A stretch of 34,570 nucleotides of DNA from Gemmatimonadota bacterium. GTDB lineage: Bacteria > Gemmatimonadota > Gemmatimonadetes > Longimicrobiales > Gaopeijiaceae. The stretch lies in the NCBI GenBank assembly GCA_022571515.1, contig JACZXQ010000031.1, positions 1 through 34,570 of the forward strand, in the 5' to 3' direction. Positions 25,770-33,775 of this stretch are shown here, in pieces (position 1 is the first letter of the stretch; each line of letters opens with the position of its first letter). Position numbers and translations under genes: made by a program. Under the pieces are notes generated by a model. That model was not told where the DNA came from. It searched no databases and saw nothing but the letters and a program-made list of their open reading frames with translations.

Positions 25770-27644
25770 GTGCATACCACGATGAGATCAGCCGGGGCGT
25801 TTCTCGGCTTGGTGATGGCGGCGGCGCTAATGGCCCCCACCCCCGTTTCCGCACAGCGCACGGCCAAGCCCGTCCTGCATGGCCGGCACTGGATGGCTAT
25901 CACAGGCAAGCCGCTCGGCGCCACGGCGGGCTCGATGATCTTCCAGCAGGGTGGCAACGCCGTGGACGCCGCCGCCGCCATGCTGGCGGCCACGGCCACC
26001 ATGTGGGATGTGCTGAGCTGGGGCGGTGAGACACAGGCATTGATCTACAACCCCAATACGCAAAAAGTCATCGGCATCAACGCGTTGGGCGTTGCGCCGA
26101 CCGGAGCCACGGCGGAGTTCTTCCGCGAGCAGGGCATGGAGCATCCGCCCCAGTACGGCGCGCACGCCGCGGTGACGCCCGGCACTCCCGGGGGTTTGAT
26201 GACCATGGTCGCCGAGTGGGGTCGGCTGAGCCTCGCCGAAGTGCTGGCGCCCGCCATTCAGATGGCGGAGGGCTATCCGATCGAGGCAAGCGCGGTCAGG
26301 AGTATTCGCGGCCAAGCGGAGCGGATCAAGCAGTGGCGGTACTCGCGCGAGGTCTACCTGACCCATCCGGATGACGAAGAGAACCCCGCCCCTCGCCCGG
26401 GCGAGATCTTCCGGCAGTCCGACCTGAAGGCCACGCTCGAGAAGCTCGTGGAGGCCGAGGCCGAGGCCCTGGTGCGCGGCGCCAGCCGCAAGGAGGCGGT
26501 CTACGCGGCCTACGACCGGTTCTACCGGGGTGACATCGCCGAAGAGTTCATCCGGGGAGCCCGGGAAGAGGGCTCCATGATGACGATGGAAGACCTCGAC
26601 AACTGGCAGGTCTACATCGAAGAACCGGTCAAGACCAACTACAAGGGCATCGACGTCTACAAGCTTACGAGCTGGACGCAGGGTCCCGTGCTTCTCCAGA
26701 CGCTCAACATCCTGGAGAACTTCGACGTGAAGGCGATGGGCTACAACAGCACGCGCTATCTGCACACGCTCTATCAGGCGATGAACATGGCGTTCGCGGA
26801 CCGCGACTTCTACTACGGCGATCCGTACTTTCCACCCGAGGAACCGCTCGAGGGCCTGCTCTCGAAGGAGTACGCCAAGTCACGCGCCGAGCAGATCGAC
26901 TGGGAGCGCAACGACCCCGACATGGGGCCGGGCGATCCCTATCCGTTCCAGGGCGGCACGAACCCCTACCTCCACTACCTCGAGCGGTGGAACTCGACCG
27001 CGCGGCCGGTCACCGAGGCGGCGGGTGCCCAGGCGATGGCCGACTTCGACGAGGACTTCTACCGAGGCACAACGTCCATCCAGGCGGCGGACGAGGAGGG
27101 TTGGGTGGTGTCCATAACGCCCAGCGGGGGATGGATCCCCGCAGTGATCGCGGGTCGCACGGGCGTCGGCATGAGCCAGCGGGCGCAGAGCTTCGTGGTG
27201 AGCGAGGCCGAGAACCCCTACAACGTGATCGAGCCGGGCAAGCGGCCGCGGGCCACGCTGACCCCAAGCATGGCGCTCAAGGACGGCAAGCCGTTCCTGT
27301 CGTTCGCCGTGCAGGGCGGGGACGGCCAGGATCAGAACCTGCTCCAGTTCTTCCTGAACGTGGTCGAGTTCGGCATGAACGTTCAACAGGCCGCCGAAGC
27401 CGCCAACATGAACTCGTCACAGATGCGCGGCTCGTTCGGCGCTCACGAGTCGAGCCCCGGCCGCATGCTCCTGCAAGAGGCGACGTCGCCCTGGGTGAGG
27501 CAGGCGCTCAGAGACATGGGCTACCGGCTCACATTCTCGGAGCGCACGTCCGGCCCCATCAACGCGATCTACTTCGATTGGGAGCACGGCAGTTTCTGGG
27601 GCGGCTCCAGCCATCACGGCGACGACTACGGGATCGCCTGGTAG
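25770..27644 (+). CDS. ggt: Gamma-glutamyltransferase family protein, exported
   Basis: A 624-residue Ntn-hydrolase precursor with a signal peptide (about 1-28, ending PVSAQ). It cleaves or transfers the gamma-glutamyl group of glutathione and related peptides in the periplasm. QQGGNAVDAAAAMLAA and YGAHAAVTPGTPGG are family landmarks. The self-cleavage nucleophile should be Thr434 in FYRGTTSIQ, where most members read TTH, so position 436 is Ser here. GWIPAVIAGRTGVGMSQRAQSF aligns with the small subunit's substrate loop. GTG 25770 is favoured by a perfect GGAGGAGGT six bases upstream; ATG 25782 is the alternative. It ends 24 bases before the convergent VTT-family gene. Confidence 0.9.
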   Translation: MHTTMRSAGAFLGLVMAAALMAPTPVSAQRTAKPVLHGRHWMAITGKPLGATAGSMIFQQGGNAVDAAAAMLAATATMWDVLSWGGETQALIYNPNTQKVIGINALGVAPTGATAEFFREQGMEHPPQYGAHAAVTPGTPGGLMTMVAEWGRLSLAEVLAPAIQMAEGYPIEASAVRSIRGQAERIKQWRYSREVYLTHPDDEENPAPRPGEIFRQSDLKATLEKLVEAEAEALVRGASRKEAVYAAYDRFYRGDIAEEFIRGAREEGSMMTMEDLDNWQVYIEEPVKTNYKGIDVYKLTSWTQGPVLLQTLNILENFDVKAMGYNSTRYLHTLYQAMNMAFADRDFYYGDPYFPPEEPLEGLLSKEYAKSRAEQIDWERNDPDMGPGDPYPFQGGTNPYLHYLERWNSTARPVTEAAGAQAMADFDEDFYRGTTSIQAADEEGWVVSITPSGGWIPAVIAGRTGVGMSQRAQSFVVSEAENPYNVIEPGKRPRATLTPSMALKDGKPFLSFAVQGGDGQDQNLLQFFLNVVEFGMNVQQAAEAANMNSSQMRGSFGAHESSPGRMLLQEATSPWVRQALRDMGYRLTFSERTSGPINAIYFDWEHGSFWGGSSHHGDDYGIAW

Positions 27645-27668
27645 GGCATGGCGGACTGACCGGCCGCG

Positions 27669-28268
27669 TCAGCTCGTAGCGGGGTCCTCGGCGGGCGGCG
27701 AGTTCCGTCGCGAGGATCGTGCTACGTAGAGCCGGTAGGCTCCGAACAGCGCCAGCGATCCGGCCAGCACCCAGGTTGCCGCCGGAAAGCGCTCCAACAG
27801 GGAGGGCAGCCCGGCCCCCGCCGCCGTGAACACGAGCGCGCCTGGGAAAATGCCTACCGCCGTGGTCCAGAAGAACCGCCATCTGGGCACGGGCGTGAGG
27901 CCCGCCCCCCAGTTGAGCGCGGTGAAGGCGATCAGGGGAATGAACCGGGGGAGCAGGAACCCCCACCAGTCGGCGCCCATGACGATCCGGTCCGCCTTGG
28001 CCAGCGACTTGGCCGGGATGAAGCGCTCGGCGAGCGGCCGCCCTAGCCGCCTTGCCAACTCGAAGCTGATCTGGGCGCCCACCAGCGCGCCGCCCCAGGT
28101 GATCAAGGTGCCGATCCACGGGCCGAACATGAGGCCGTTCAGAAAGGCGGGGATCTCGGCGGGAATCGGCAGGATCGCGACTGCGGCCATCAGCATCGGT
28201 GCGAACACGTACGCCCACGGGCCGATCGACTGAATCCACGTGCTGATGTCGTTCAGAACGGCTTCCAT
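27669..28268 (-). CDS. TVP38/TMEM64 (VTT/DedA-like) membrane protein
   Basis: A 199-residue inner-membrane protein of the VTT domain family, related to DedA and likely a lipid flippase or scramblase. ILPIPAEIPAFLNGLMFGPWIGTLITWGGALVGAQISFELARRLGR (about 32-77) is the family's re-entrant segment with its G-x-x-x-G and arginine features. WGFLLPRFIPLIAFTALNWGAGLTPV is the second signature. About five helices span the membrane. It is followed on the same strand by recX 31 bases upstream, but belongs to a separate function. The substrate is not defined. Confidence 0.88.
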   Translation of the reverse strand: MEAVLNDISTWIQSIGPWAYVFAPMLMAAVAILPIPAEIPAFLNGLMFGPWIGTLITWGGALVGAQISFELARRLGRPLAERFIPAKSLAKADRIVMGADWWGFLLPRFIPLIAFTALNWGAGLTPVPRWRFFWTTAVGIFPGALVFTAAGAGLPSLLERFPAATWVLAGSLALFGAYRLYVARSSRRNSPPAEDPATS

Positions 28269-28299
28269 TCATGGAAACTAGAACGAAAGCGAATGAAGG

Positions 28300-28980
28300 C
28301 TAGCCTCGACGGATCAGCGATTCCGCCTCGTCGAGCGCGGCGCGGGTGGCGCCGGGGCTGAAGCCTCGACGGGTGAGGAACCCGTAGAGCCGCCGCCGGA
28401 TCTTCTCGCGAGCCGTCGACGGCGGGGGCGAGACGAGGGCGTTCAGCGTGTCGAGGCTCTGGCTGCGGATCCACTTCTCGAGGGCCTTCCGAGCGAGGGC
28501 GGACTCGGTGATACCCTCGGCTTCGAGCACACCCGCCACCGCATCATGAGCCACCTCGGGCGCGACGCCCTTCTTGCGAAGCTCCTGCTCGATACGAAAG
28601 GGGCCCCGGGGCCGGGCGGAAATGTGGCTCCGCGCATACGAGGCGGCGAAGGCCCGATCGTCGAGCAGGCCCTGCTCGGAGAGCGTCTCCAGACACTGCT
28701 TGATGAGGGGGGCCCGAAAGCCCTTCTCCCTGAGGCGTCGCCTGAGCTCTTCGGTTCCGCGGATCCGGTACGAGAGCAGGTGGAGCGCGGCCTGGCGGAC
28801 CCGCCACTTCGCGTCGTGCTCGACGAGCGTGCGAAGCGTGCGGGATGCGACCGTGTCGCCGGGTCCGAGGCTGTGGCGTTCCAGCACCTCCAGGGCGAGC
28901 TCGACGGGCTCGCCCGAGTCCAGATGGAGGAGTACGCGCTCCCTCTTACGGCGCAGGAACTCGACGCGGACGATGATCAT
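28300..28980 (-). CDS. recX: RecX-like regulator of RecA
   Basis: A 226-residue protein of the RecX family, three-helix repeats that bind along RecA filaments and limit recombinase and SOS coprotease activity. ALHLLSYRIRGTEELRRRLREKGF and LLDDRAFAASYARSHISARPRGPFRIEQELRKKGV are the repeat signatures, and RRRLYGFLTRRGFSPGATRAALDEA closes the third. The N-terminal ~60 residues (starting MIIVRVEFLRRKRERVLLHLD) form a beta-rich segment seen in other RecX proteins. ATG 28980 overlaps the previous gene's stop as ATGA, so it is the last gene of the imuB operon. That puts a brake on RecA in the same transcript as a mutagenesis factor. Confidence 0.92.
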   Translation of the reverse strand: MIIVRVEFLRRKRERVLLHLDSGEPVELALEVLERHSLGPGDTVASRTLRTLVEHDAKWRVRQAALHLLSYRIRGTEELRRRLREKGFRAPLIKQCLETLSEQGLLDDRAFAASYARSHISARPRGPFRIEQELRKKGVAPEVAHDAVAGVLEAEGITESALARKALEKWIRSQSLDTLNALVSPPPSTAREKIRRRLYGFLTRRGFSPGATRAALDEAESLIRRG

Positions 28981-29291
28981 TGGCTGAACCACCCGCCTCC
29001 CAGCAGGTCCTTGTACAGGATGACCGGCCGGCCGTCCTCCAGGACCAAAGCGAAGTATTCTCGTGAGATGGGATCGCGCCACCACTCGTCGTCGATGCGC
29101 CAACGCTCGCGGACGGAGATGACGCGGAACCGCTTTCCTCGGCGTGACAACTCGACCGGGAACCCCTCGCCGTCGATCCGGACACGAGCGGGTGCGGGTG
29201 TTCTCAAGGGACGCAGTCGTTCGGTAGATGGTTTTATCGGCGGCGTTCCAGGTTTCGGGATCTCGTCTTTGATGAACGGATGTTCGCTCAT
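28977..29291 (-). CDS. DUF6504-like small protein in the mutasome operon
   Basis: A 104-residue soluble protein. Residues from about 40 to the end (VELSRRGKRFRVISVRERWRIDDEWWRDP and SREYFALVLEDGRPVILYKDLLGGGWF) resemble the DUF6504 family, known from actinobacterial genomes beside error-prone polymerase genes. That identification comes from memory of the WRID-WWR-P-SR-YF pattern. The N-terminal 40 residues are proline-rich and probably disordered. It is joined to imuB upstream and recX downstream by ATGA overlaps, so it should be made in step with both. It could be a mutasome accessory factor; no activity can be inferred from sequence. Confidence 0.78.
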   Translation of the reverse strand: MSEHPFIKDEIPKPGTPPIKPSTERLRPLRTPAPARVRIDGEGFPVELSRRGKRFRVISVRERWRIDDEWWRDPISREYFALVLEDGRPVILYKDLLGGGWFSQ

Positions 29292-30646
29292 GGGTCGAAG
29301 TGCAGCAGCGCATGCCTGCGTTCCGGGATGCGGGACCAGGGATCCACTTCGACCACACGGTACAGGGGAGAGTAGCCCAACTTGAGCTTGAGTTCCTTCA
29401 CGGCTTCCCGTAGTGCGAAGGGGACCTCGCCCTGCGCCAGCTCGAGGCCCGCCGCCTCACGTCCGCCTTCTTCCTTGCGGTCGAAGATGTCCATCTGGGA
29501 GGTGGGGGGGCCGAACTGGAAGAACTCCAGGATCAGCGTCTCCACGGCCCGGGGCGGGGGGGAGATCGACATCCGAGAGCGTAGGGGGAAGGCGATCTTC
29601 TCCCGTTGGGCCGTGGGCTCGCGCAGCACGACCTCGATCGACCAGGATCCGCCACCCTCCAACAATGCGTCCATGCGTACGCCTTGAATGCTCCTGCCCC
29701 GCCTGGCGGGACGTGACAGCCCGCGCTCCAGCAACCGGTCCAGCGCTCCGTGGAGCGTGCCCACTTGCCCCACCGGCGTGGGGAAGTCCAAGGAAGATCG
29801 AATGGGGAGTGGGCGATGGCATGGCCGGACACGATCGATGCGCTCTCCCGTGGACCAGGCCCTGGCTTTCTGGCCCTCCGGGCCGAACTGGCCCACCAGG
29901 GCAGGGGTGGGGAAGGCTCGCAGCTCGTCCAGCGTCCCGATTCCCAGCCGCTCGAGCCGCTCGATCATTTTCGGCTCCACGGGGAGGACGGAAACCGGGC
30001 ACTTGGCCAGGAAAGCGGTCAGTTCTTCGTCGGTGATGATGGTGGGCCTGCCCGGACCCGCGCTGGCCGCGGCGACCCAGGCGCCGAACTTTCCGGGAGC
30101 CCATCCCGCCCGGGTGGCGGCCACCAGCGGTCGCGGGAAGACGCGGAGCAGGATACGCAGGGCCTGCTCCACCTGCCGGGGTGGCGAGCCGTAGAGCCGT
30201 TCCAAGCCGTCCATGCCCACGAACACCCGCCCTCGTCCCGCCGGCTCGATGATGGGGCTCAGCTCGGCGAGCGCTTCGAGCAGTTCTTCCTGGGTGGCGT
30301 CGTAGTGCGCAGGGTCGGGCTCGAGAAAGGTCAAAGAGGGGTTGAGCGAGACCGCCTGGGAGACGAGCTGCCCGGGGCGAACACCGGAGTGGGAGGCCCG
30401 CTCGGAGACCTGCCAGACCGTCCGGCGGGTGGTTTCGTTGGGGGAGAGGAGGGCGACCGAGGTGGAGTCGAGTTCGGGGGAGCGGACGAGTTCCAGGCGT
30501 AGCTCGAAGGTGGGTAGCCAGAGGCATAGGGCGTGGCGGCTTCCTCGATGGGAGGCCGATGCACTGGACTCCCACCCTCCATCGGTCAGGTGGGTGGGAA
30601 CACTGTAGTGACGCCGCCGAGTCTCGGACATGGTTGATTGGGACAC
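29288..30646 (-). CDS. imuB: ImuB-like Y-family polymerase homologue
   Basis: A 452-residue protein of the DNA polymerase Y superfamily, ImuB branch. ALCLWLPTFELRLE (about 40-53) and RVFVGMDGLERLYG (about 140-153) take the places of the two metal-binding segments of DinB, but the catalytic acidic residues are absent or displaced, as expected for the non-catalytic ImuB. A helix-hairpin-helix thumb region follows (MIERLERLGIGTLDELRAFP). QMDIF at about 384-388 is a beta-clamp-binding motif, the part of ImuB that recruits the mutasome. Start at GTG 30646 is chosen for its GAGG ribosome binding site; ATG 30631 is an alternative. It heads the operon imuB, DUF6504-like, recX. No imuA lies next to it. 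Confidence 0.88.
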   Translation of the reverse strand: MSQSTMSETRRRHYSVPTHLTDGGWESSASASHRGSRHALCLWLPTFELRLELVRSPELDSTSVALLSPNETTRRTVWQVSERASHSGVRPGQLVSQAVSLNPSLTFLEPDPAHYDATQEELLEALAELSPIIEPAGRGRVFVGMDGLERLYGSPPRQVEQALRILLRVFPRPLVAATRAGWAPGKFGAWVAAASAGPGRPTIITDEELTAFLAKCPVSVLPVEPKMIERLERLGIGTLDELRAFPTPALVGQFGPEGQKARAWSTGERIDRVRPCHRPLPIRSSLDFPTPVGQVGTLHGALDRLLERGLSRPARRGRSIQGVRMDALLEGGGSWSIEVVLREPTAQREKIAFPLRSRMSISPPPRAVETLILEFFQFGPPTSQMDIFDRKEEGGREAAGLELAQGEVPFALREAVKELKLKLGYSPLYRVVEVDPWSRIPERRHALLHFDP

Positions 30647-30662
30647 GTTCGCCTCGAGGATA

Positions 30663-30696
30663 CCGAATATAAACCGAAAGACGAAGATAAGCCGAA
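30663..30696 (-). promoter_or_regulatory. Candidate SOS-type operator of the imuB operon, four half-sites
   Basis: On the plus strand CCGAA stands at 30663-30667 and 30674-30678, ACGAA at 30681-30685 and CCGAA at 30692-30696. Members of each pair are 11 bases apart. The gene-proximal pair with its surroundings, ACCGAATATAAACCGAAA, differs at one base of 18 from the dnaE2 element and has the same orientation to its gene. The array covers the predicted -10 box and the start of the transcript. Confidence 0.6.
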
Positions 30697-30712
30697 GATC
30701 GTTGGACTGCAA
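30684..30712 (-). promoter_or_regulatory. Predicted imuB-operon promoter
   Basis: Reading toward imuB, TTGCAG (30712-30707) and TATCTT (30689-30684) are separated by 17 bases. One TTCGG half-site lies in the spacer and another overlaps the -10 box, consistent with repression by a bound protein. Confidence 0.45.
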
Positions 30713-30796
30713 GCATGGTGAGGCTGGGCCCATGGGGCCATGCGGGTGCCCCCAGATTTTGTTCACTGTCCGGTTCTGGGCAGGGAAGGCTTATCG

Positions 30797-30825
30797 TTGA
30801 CGTCATAGCGTTATGACGTCATAAT
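30797..30825 (+). promoter_or_regulatory. Toxin-antitoxin promoter with perfect palindromic operator
   Basis: TTGACG (30797-30802) and CATAAT (30820-30825) are exactly 17 bases apart. Within them lies a perfect inverted repeat: TGACGTCATA (30798-30807), four bases, TATGACGTCA (30812-30821). Transcription should begin at about 30831-30833, at the antitoxin ATG, so the mRNA is probably leaderless. The palindrome is a natural site for autorepression by the RHH antitoxin. Confidence 0.7.
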
Positions 30826-30830
30826 GCGTC

Positions 30831-31064
30831 ATGGACACCAAATCAAAGCGCACGACCGTTTACTTCGACACCGAACTCCACAGGGCGCTGCGCTTCAAAG
30901 CCGCCGAGACCGACCAGAGCGTGTCGGATCTTGTGAATGCCGCCGTGAGAGAGAGCCTTGCTGAAGACGCCGACGATCTGGAGGCCTTCGAGGCTCGCGC
31001 CAAGGAGCCGAGTCTCTCCTTTGAAGACGTCCTCAAGGATCTGAGGTGTCGTGGCAAGCTATGA
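30831..31064 (+). CDS. Ribbon-helix-helix antitoxin
   Basis: A 77-residue protein with the ribbon-helix-helix pattern KRTTVYFDTELHRALRFKAAETDQSVSDLVNAAVRESL at residues 6-44: a short beta strand (TTVYFD), then two helices, as in CopG/RelB-like DNA binders. The acidic C-terminal tail (about 45-77) would wrap the toxin. It is first in a two-gene unit, with the toxin gene overlapping its end by 14 nt. There is no ribosome binding site before ATG 30831, in agreement with the predicted leaderless start. It should bind the inverted repeat upstream and repress the pair. Confidence 0.87.
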   Translation: MDTKSKRTTVYFDTELHRALRFKAAETDQSVSDLVNAAVRESLAEDADDLEAFEARAKEPSLSFEDVLKDLRCRGKL

Positions 31065-31308
31065 GCTCCGGATCAAGCCATCGGCGGTGAAGGAGTTGGA
31101 GGCTCTGCAGGACAAGGAGTGCCGCCGCGTCGTGGACAAGATCCGAGGCTTGAGCGAGGAGTGCCGGCCACATGGGTGCGAAAAGCTCGCAGGGCACGAC
31201 CGCTACCGAGTTCGTCAGGGCGTGCTTCGTATCCTCTATGAAGTCGACGATGTCGAGCGGATCGTTACGGTGGTGAAGATCGGGCATCGCCGGGACGTGT
31301 ACCGGTAG
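31051..31308 (+). CDS. RelE/ParE-family toxin
   Basis: An 85-residue basic protein of the RelE/ParE fold: SYELRIKPSAVKELEAL at the start, DKIRGLSEECRPHGCEKLAGHDRYRVRQGVLRILYEVDD in the centre, and VTVVKIGHRRDVYR at the end. The GHDRYRVRQG...RILYEV...KIGHR pattern is typical of the RelE branch, ribosome-dependent mRNA endonucleases that are held inactive by the antitoxin. It uses GTG 31051, 14 nt inside the antitoxin gene, so translation is coupled. It appears complete, with the C-terminal HRRDVYR retained. Confidence 0.88.
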   Translation: MASYELRIKPSAVKELEALQDKECRRVVDKIRGLSEECRPHGCEKLAGHDRYRVRQGVLRILYEVDDVERIVTVVKIGHRRDVYR

Positions 31309-31449
31309 GGGACTCTCCGTGGGTCAGGCGCTCCGCTCGTTCTTGCGGCCTCTTTTCCGCGACCCTATCGTGCCCTAAGTGTCCGTCCCGCGGGTTAGGC
31401 GCCCCATCCTTCGTCGGTGCGCCCCATACTTATCAGTCACGGAGGCACC

Positions 31450-32976
31450 ATGCGCGTCCAAGCTCAATCACTCGCGTTGGGATTTCTCGCTGTCCAGGTC
31501 CTCGCGTTCGCGGTCCCTGTCACAGTCCACTCCCAGAGCCTCAAAGACGACCCAGGGGTGATCGAAGCGATCGACCTGCTGGACCGCTGGATCGATGCAC
31601 AGCGTGCCTACGACCAGATCCCCGGACTCTCGGTCGCCATCGTGCACGATCAAGAACTCCTGTGGAGTGCCGGGTTCGGGTATGCGGACCTGGAGAGCCA
31701 GCGGCCCGCGACGCCGGCCACCATGTACAGCATCTGCTCGATCTCCAAGCTTTTCACGAGCGTCAGCGCGATGCAGCTCCGAGACGGAGGCGAGTTCCGC
31801 CTGGACGACGAGGTGCGTGGACTCCTCCCGTGGTTCCAGTTGGAAAACGCGCATCCGGACGGACCGCCTGTAACGGTGGAGGGGCTGTTGACCCACTCGG
31901 CCGGGCTTCCTCGTGAGTCCGACCATCCATACTGGAGTGCCCCCTTCGACTTCCCTACGCATGAGGAGATCGTCGAAGGCGTTCAGAATCAGAAGACGCT
32001 ATACCCCGCGTGGCAGTACTACCAGTACTCCAACCTCGGACTCACGCTGGTGGGCGAGATCGTCGCAGAAAAATCGGGCCAGAGCTATGGTGATTACGTT
32101 CGGGAACACATTCTGAGCCCCCTTGGGATGGAGTCGACAACTCCTGAAATCGGTGAGGTCATTGGCACCGACAAACTCGCCACCGGCTATAGCGGGATAA
32201 CCCGCGAGGGACGCCGCAAAAGGGTCGAGCCATTCGAAGGACGGGGGATCGCCGCCGCGGCTGGATACGCCTCGACGGTCGAGGACCTGGCCAAGTTCGC
32301 CTCGTGGCAGTTCCGGTTGCTCGAGACCGGCGAGCACGAGCTTCTGGATGCCAACACGCTCCGGGAGATGCAGCGGGTTCACTACATGGACCCGGGGTGG
32401 CAGACCAGCCGCGGTCTGGGATTCGGCGTCAGCCGCCGGGGAGACAAGACGTTCGTGGGCCACGGGGGAAGCTGTCCCGGATACAGGTCCAACTTCCAGT
32501 TGCAGATGGACGACCAGATCGCGACCATTGCGATGGCCAACGCCATGATCAATCCGTCCATCTTCACGCGCCGTGCTTACGAGATCATCGCGCCGGCGGT
32601 GAAGGCCGCCAAAGCCAAGGCCGAGGGGTCCGGAGCCGAAACGAACGTTACCGAATCAGAACCGGACGAAGGTGAGCATCATGGCCCGAAGGACGAATCC
32701 AAAGTCGACTTCGAGCCGTACGTGGGCATCTACGACGCCTATCCCTGGGGTGGCGAGAGCCACGTGATCCGGTGGAAGGGAAGCCTCGCCATCGTGAGCT
32801 TCCCCACCAGTGACCCGATGGGGGGCATGACGAAGTTGAAGCACGTCGAGGGACACACCTTCCGGCGCATACGCAAGGACGAATCGCTGGGTGAAGAGGT
32901 GACCTTCGAAGTGGACGAAGAGGGTCGGGTCGTGCGCGTCTGGAATCACGGAAACTACTCGGAGAAGATCGGCTAG
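31450..32976 (+). CDS. Exported serine hydrolase, beta-lactamase class C / penicillin-binding type
   Basis: A 508-residue protein with a signal peptide (about 1-29, ending VHSQS) and the SxxK fold. The nucleophile motif is Ser97-Ile-Ser-Lys100 in ICSISKLF, the second motif is Tyr193-Ser-Asn195 in YYQYSNLGL, and the third is His338-Gly-Gly in GHGGSCPG, where many family members have HTG. It is an esterase, D-aminopeptidase or carboxypeptidase-like enzyme of the periplasm; the name beta-lactamase alone would overstate the evidence. A C-terminal lipocalin-like region follows about residue 415. GGAGG lies just before ATG 31450. It stands alone on its strand. Confidence 0.9.
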   Translation: MRVQAQSLALGFLAVQVLAFAVPVTVHSQSLKDDPGVIEAIDLLDRWIDAQRAYDQIPGLSVAIVHDQELLWSAGFGYADLESQRPATPATMYSICSISKLFTSVSAMQLRDGGEFRLDDEVRGLLPWFQLENAHPDGPPVTVEGLLTHSAGLPRESDHPYWSAPFDFPTHEEIVEGVQNQKTLYPAWQYYQYSNLGLTLVGEIVAEKSGQSYGDYVREHILSPLGMESTTPEIGEVIGTDKLATGYSGITREGRRKRVEPFEGRGIAAAAGYASTVEDLAKFASWQFRLLETGEHELLDANTLREMQRVHYMDPGWQTSRGLGFGVSRRGDKTFVGHGGSCPGYRSNFQLQMDDQIATIAMANAMINPSIFTRRAYEIIAPAVKAAKAKAEGSGAETNVTESEPDEGEHHGPKDESKVDFEPYVGIYDAYPWGGESHVIRWKGSLAIVSFPTSDPMGGMTKLKHVEGHTFRRIRKDESLGEEVTFEVDEEGRVVRVWNHGNYSEKIG

Positions 32977-33061
32977 CGAATCGGGGGATCCCTTGCACGG
33001 CCCTTGATCGGACGACCGATGCTGCCATCGCATCGCCCATCCCGATCCGGCAACGTCCGGC

Positions 33062-33775
33062 ATGGTCAAGCACGCGCAGCCACCCACCGTCGAATCCGAT
33101 CCCGAGGAATTACTCTCACGGATGGACGAGGAGATCGTGCTCCGCGGCTTCGCTCGCGGGACACGCAGACTCTACTTGGCGCACGTTCGCCGTTTTCTCG
33201 AGAACTCCGTGCCAGAACCCGACTCCGAGGAGGAGGTCCGCAGGTGGGCCCTGTCGCTTCTTTCCCAGGGTAAATCCCACAGCTATGTGAATCAGGCCCT
33301 CAGCGCGCTCCGATTCTTCTATAGACACGTCTTGGAAGAACCCGCACCGGGGGTGCGCGTCCCGCGTCCCAAGAGGAAACGTCAACTCCCTCGCGTACTG
33401 TCGGAAAGCGCAGTACGTCGCTTCCTCGAGGCACTCGAGACTCCAAAGAATCGAGCGATCGCCTTCACGCTGTACTCCAGTGGCATGCGGGTCGGAGAAG
33501 TCGTCCGCCTGAAGGTCCCGGACATCGATTCCGACCGGATGATGATCCACGTGCGGGAAGGGAAGGGACGGAAGGACCGTTATGTGATGCTGTCCCCCGT
33601 ATTGCTGAAAGTAATGCGGGAGTACGTGCGGGGAGAGCGCCCCACGGACTGGCTTTTCCCTGCCGGGCACCGCCGCGATCGCCACATCACGACTCGAACG
33701 GTACAGCGGCAAGTCGCGGCTGCGGCCGACCGAGCCGGCATCCCGAAGAAGGTCACGCCGCACATGCTTCGCCAT
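33062..33775 (+). pseudogene. Tyrosine recombinase/integrase truncated after the HxxRH motif
   Basis: The first 238 residues are a normal XerC/integron-type recombinase. A SAM-like N-terminal domain (GFARGTRRLYLAHVRRFLE) is followed by the catalytic domain with Arg in SSGMRVGEVVRL, Lys in GKGRKDRYV, and His-x-x-Arg in TPHMLRH (234-238). The match stops exactly at 33775. The open frame continues to 34090 but that text is unrelated, reading through repeats and antisense to another recombinase. The second active-site His and the tyrosine nucleophile are therefore missing and the protein cannot cut DNA. The cause is an insertion of the neighbouring element. Confidence 0.8.

Noticed and set aside
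30720-30790. GC-rich palindromic stretch (around GGGCCCATGGGGCC) as a terminator or small RNA
   Set aside because: It lies between two divergent promoters, has no T-run, and shows no convincing single stem.
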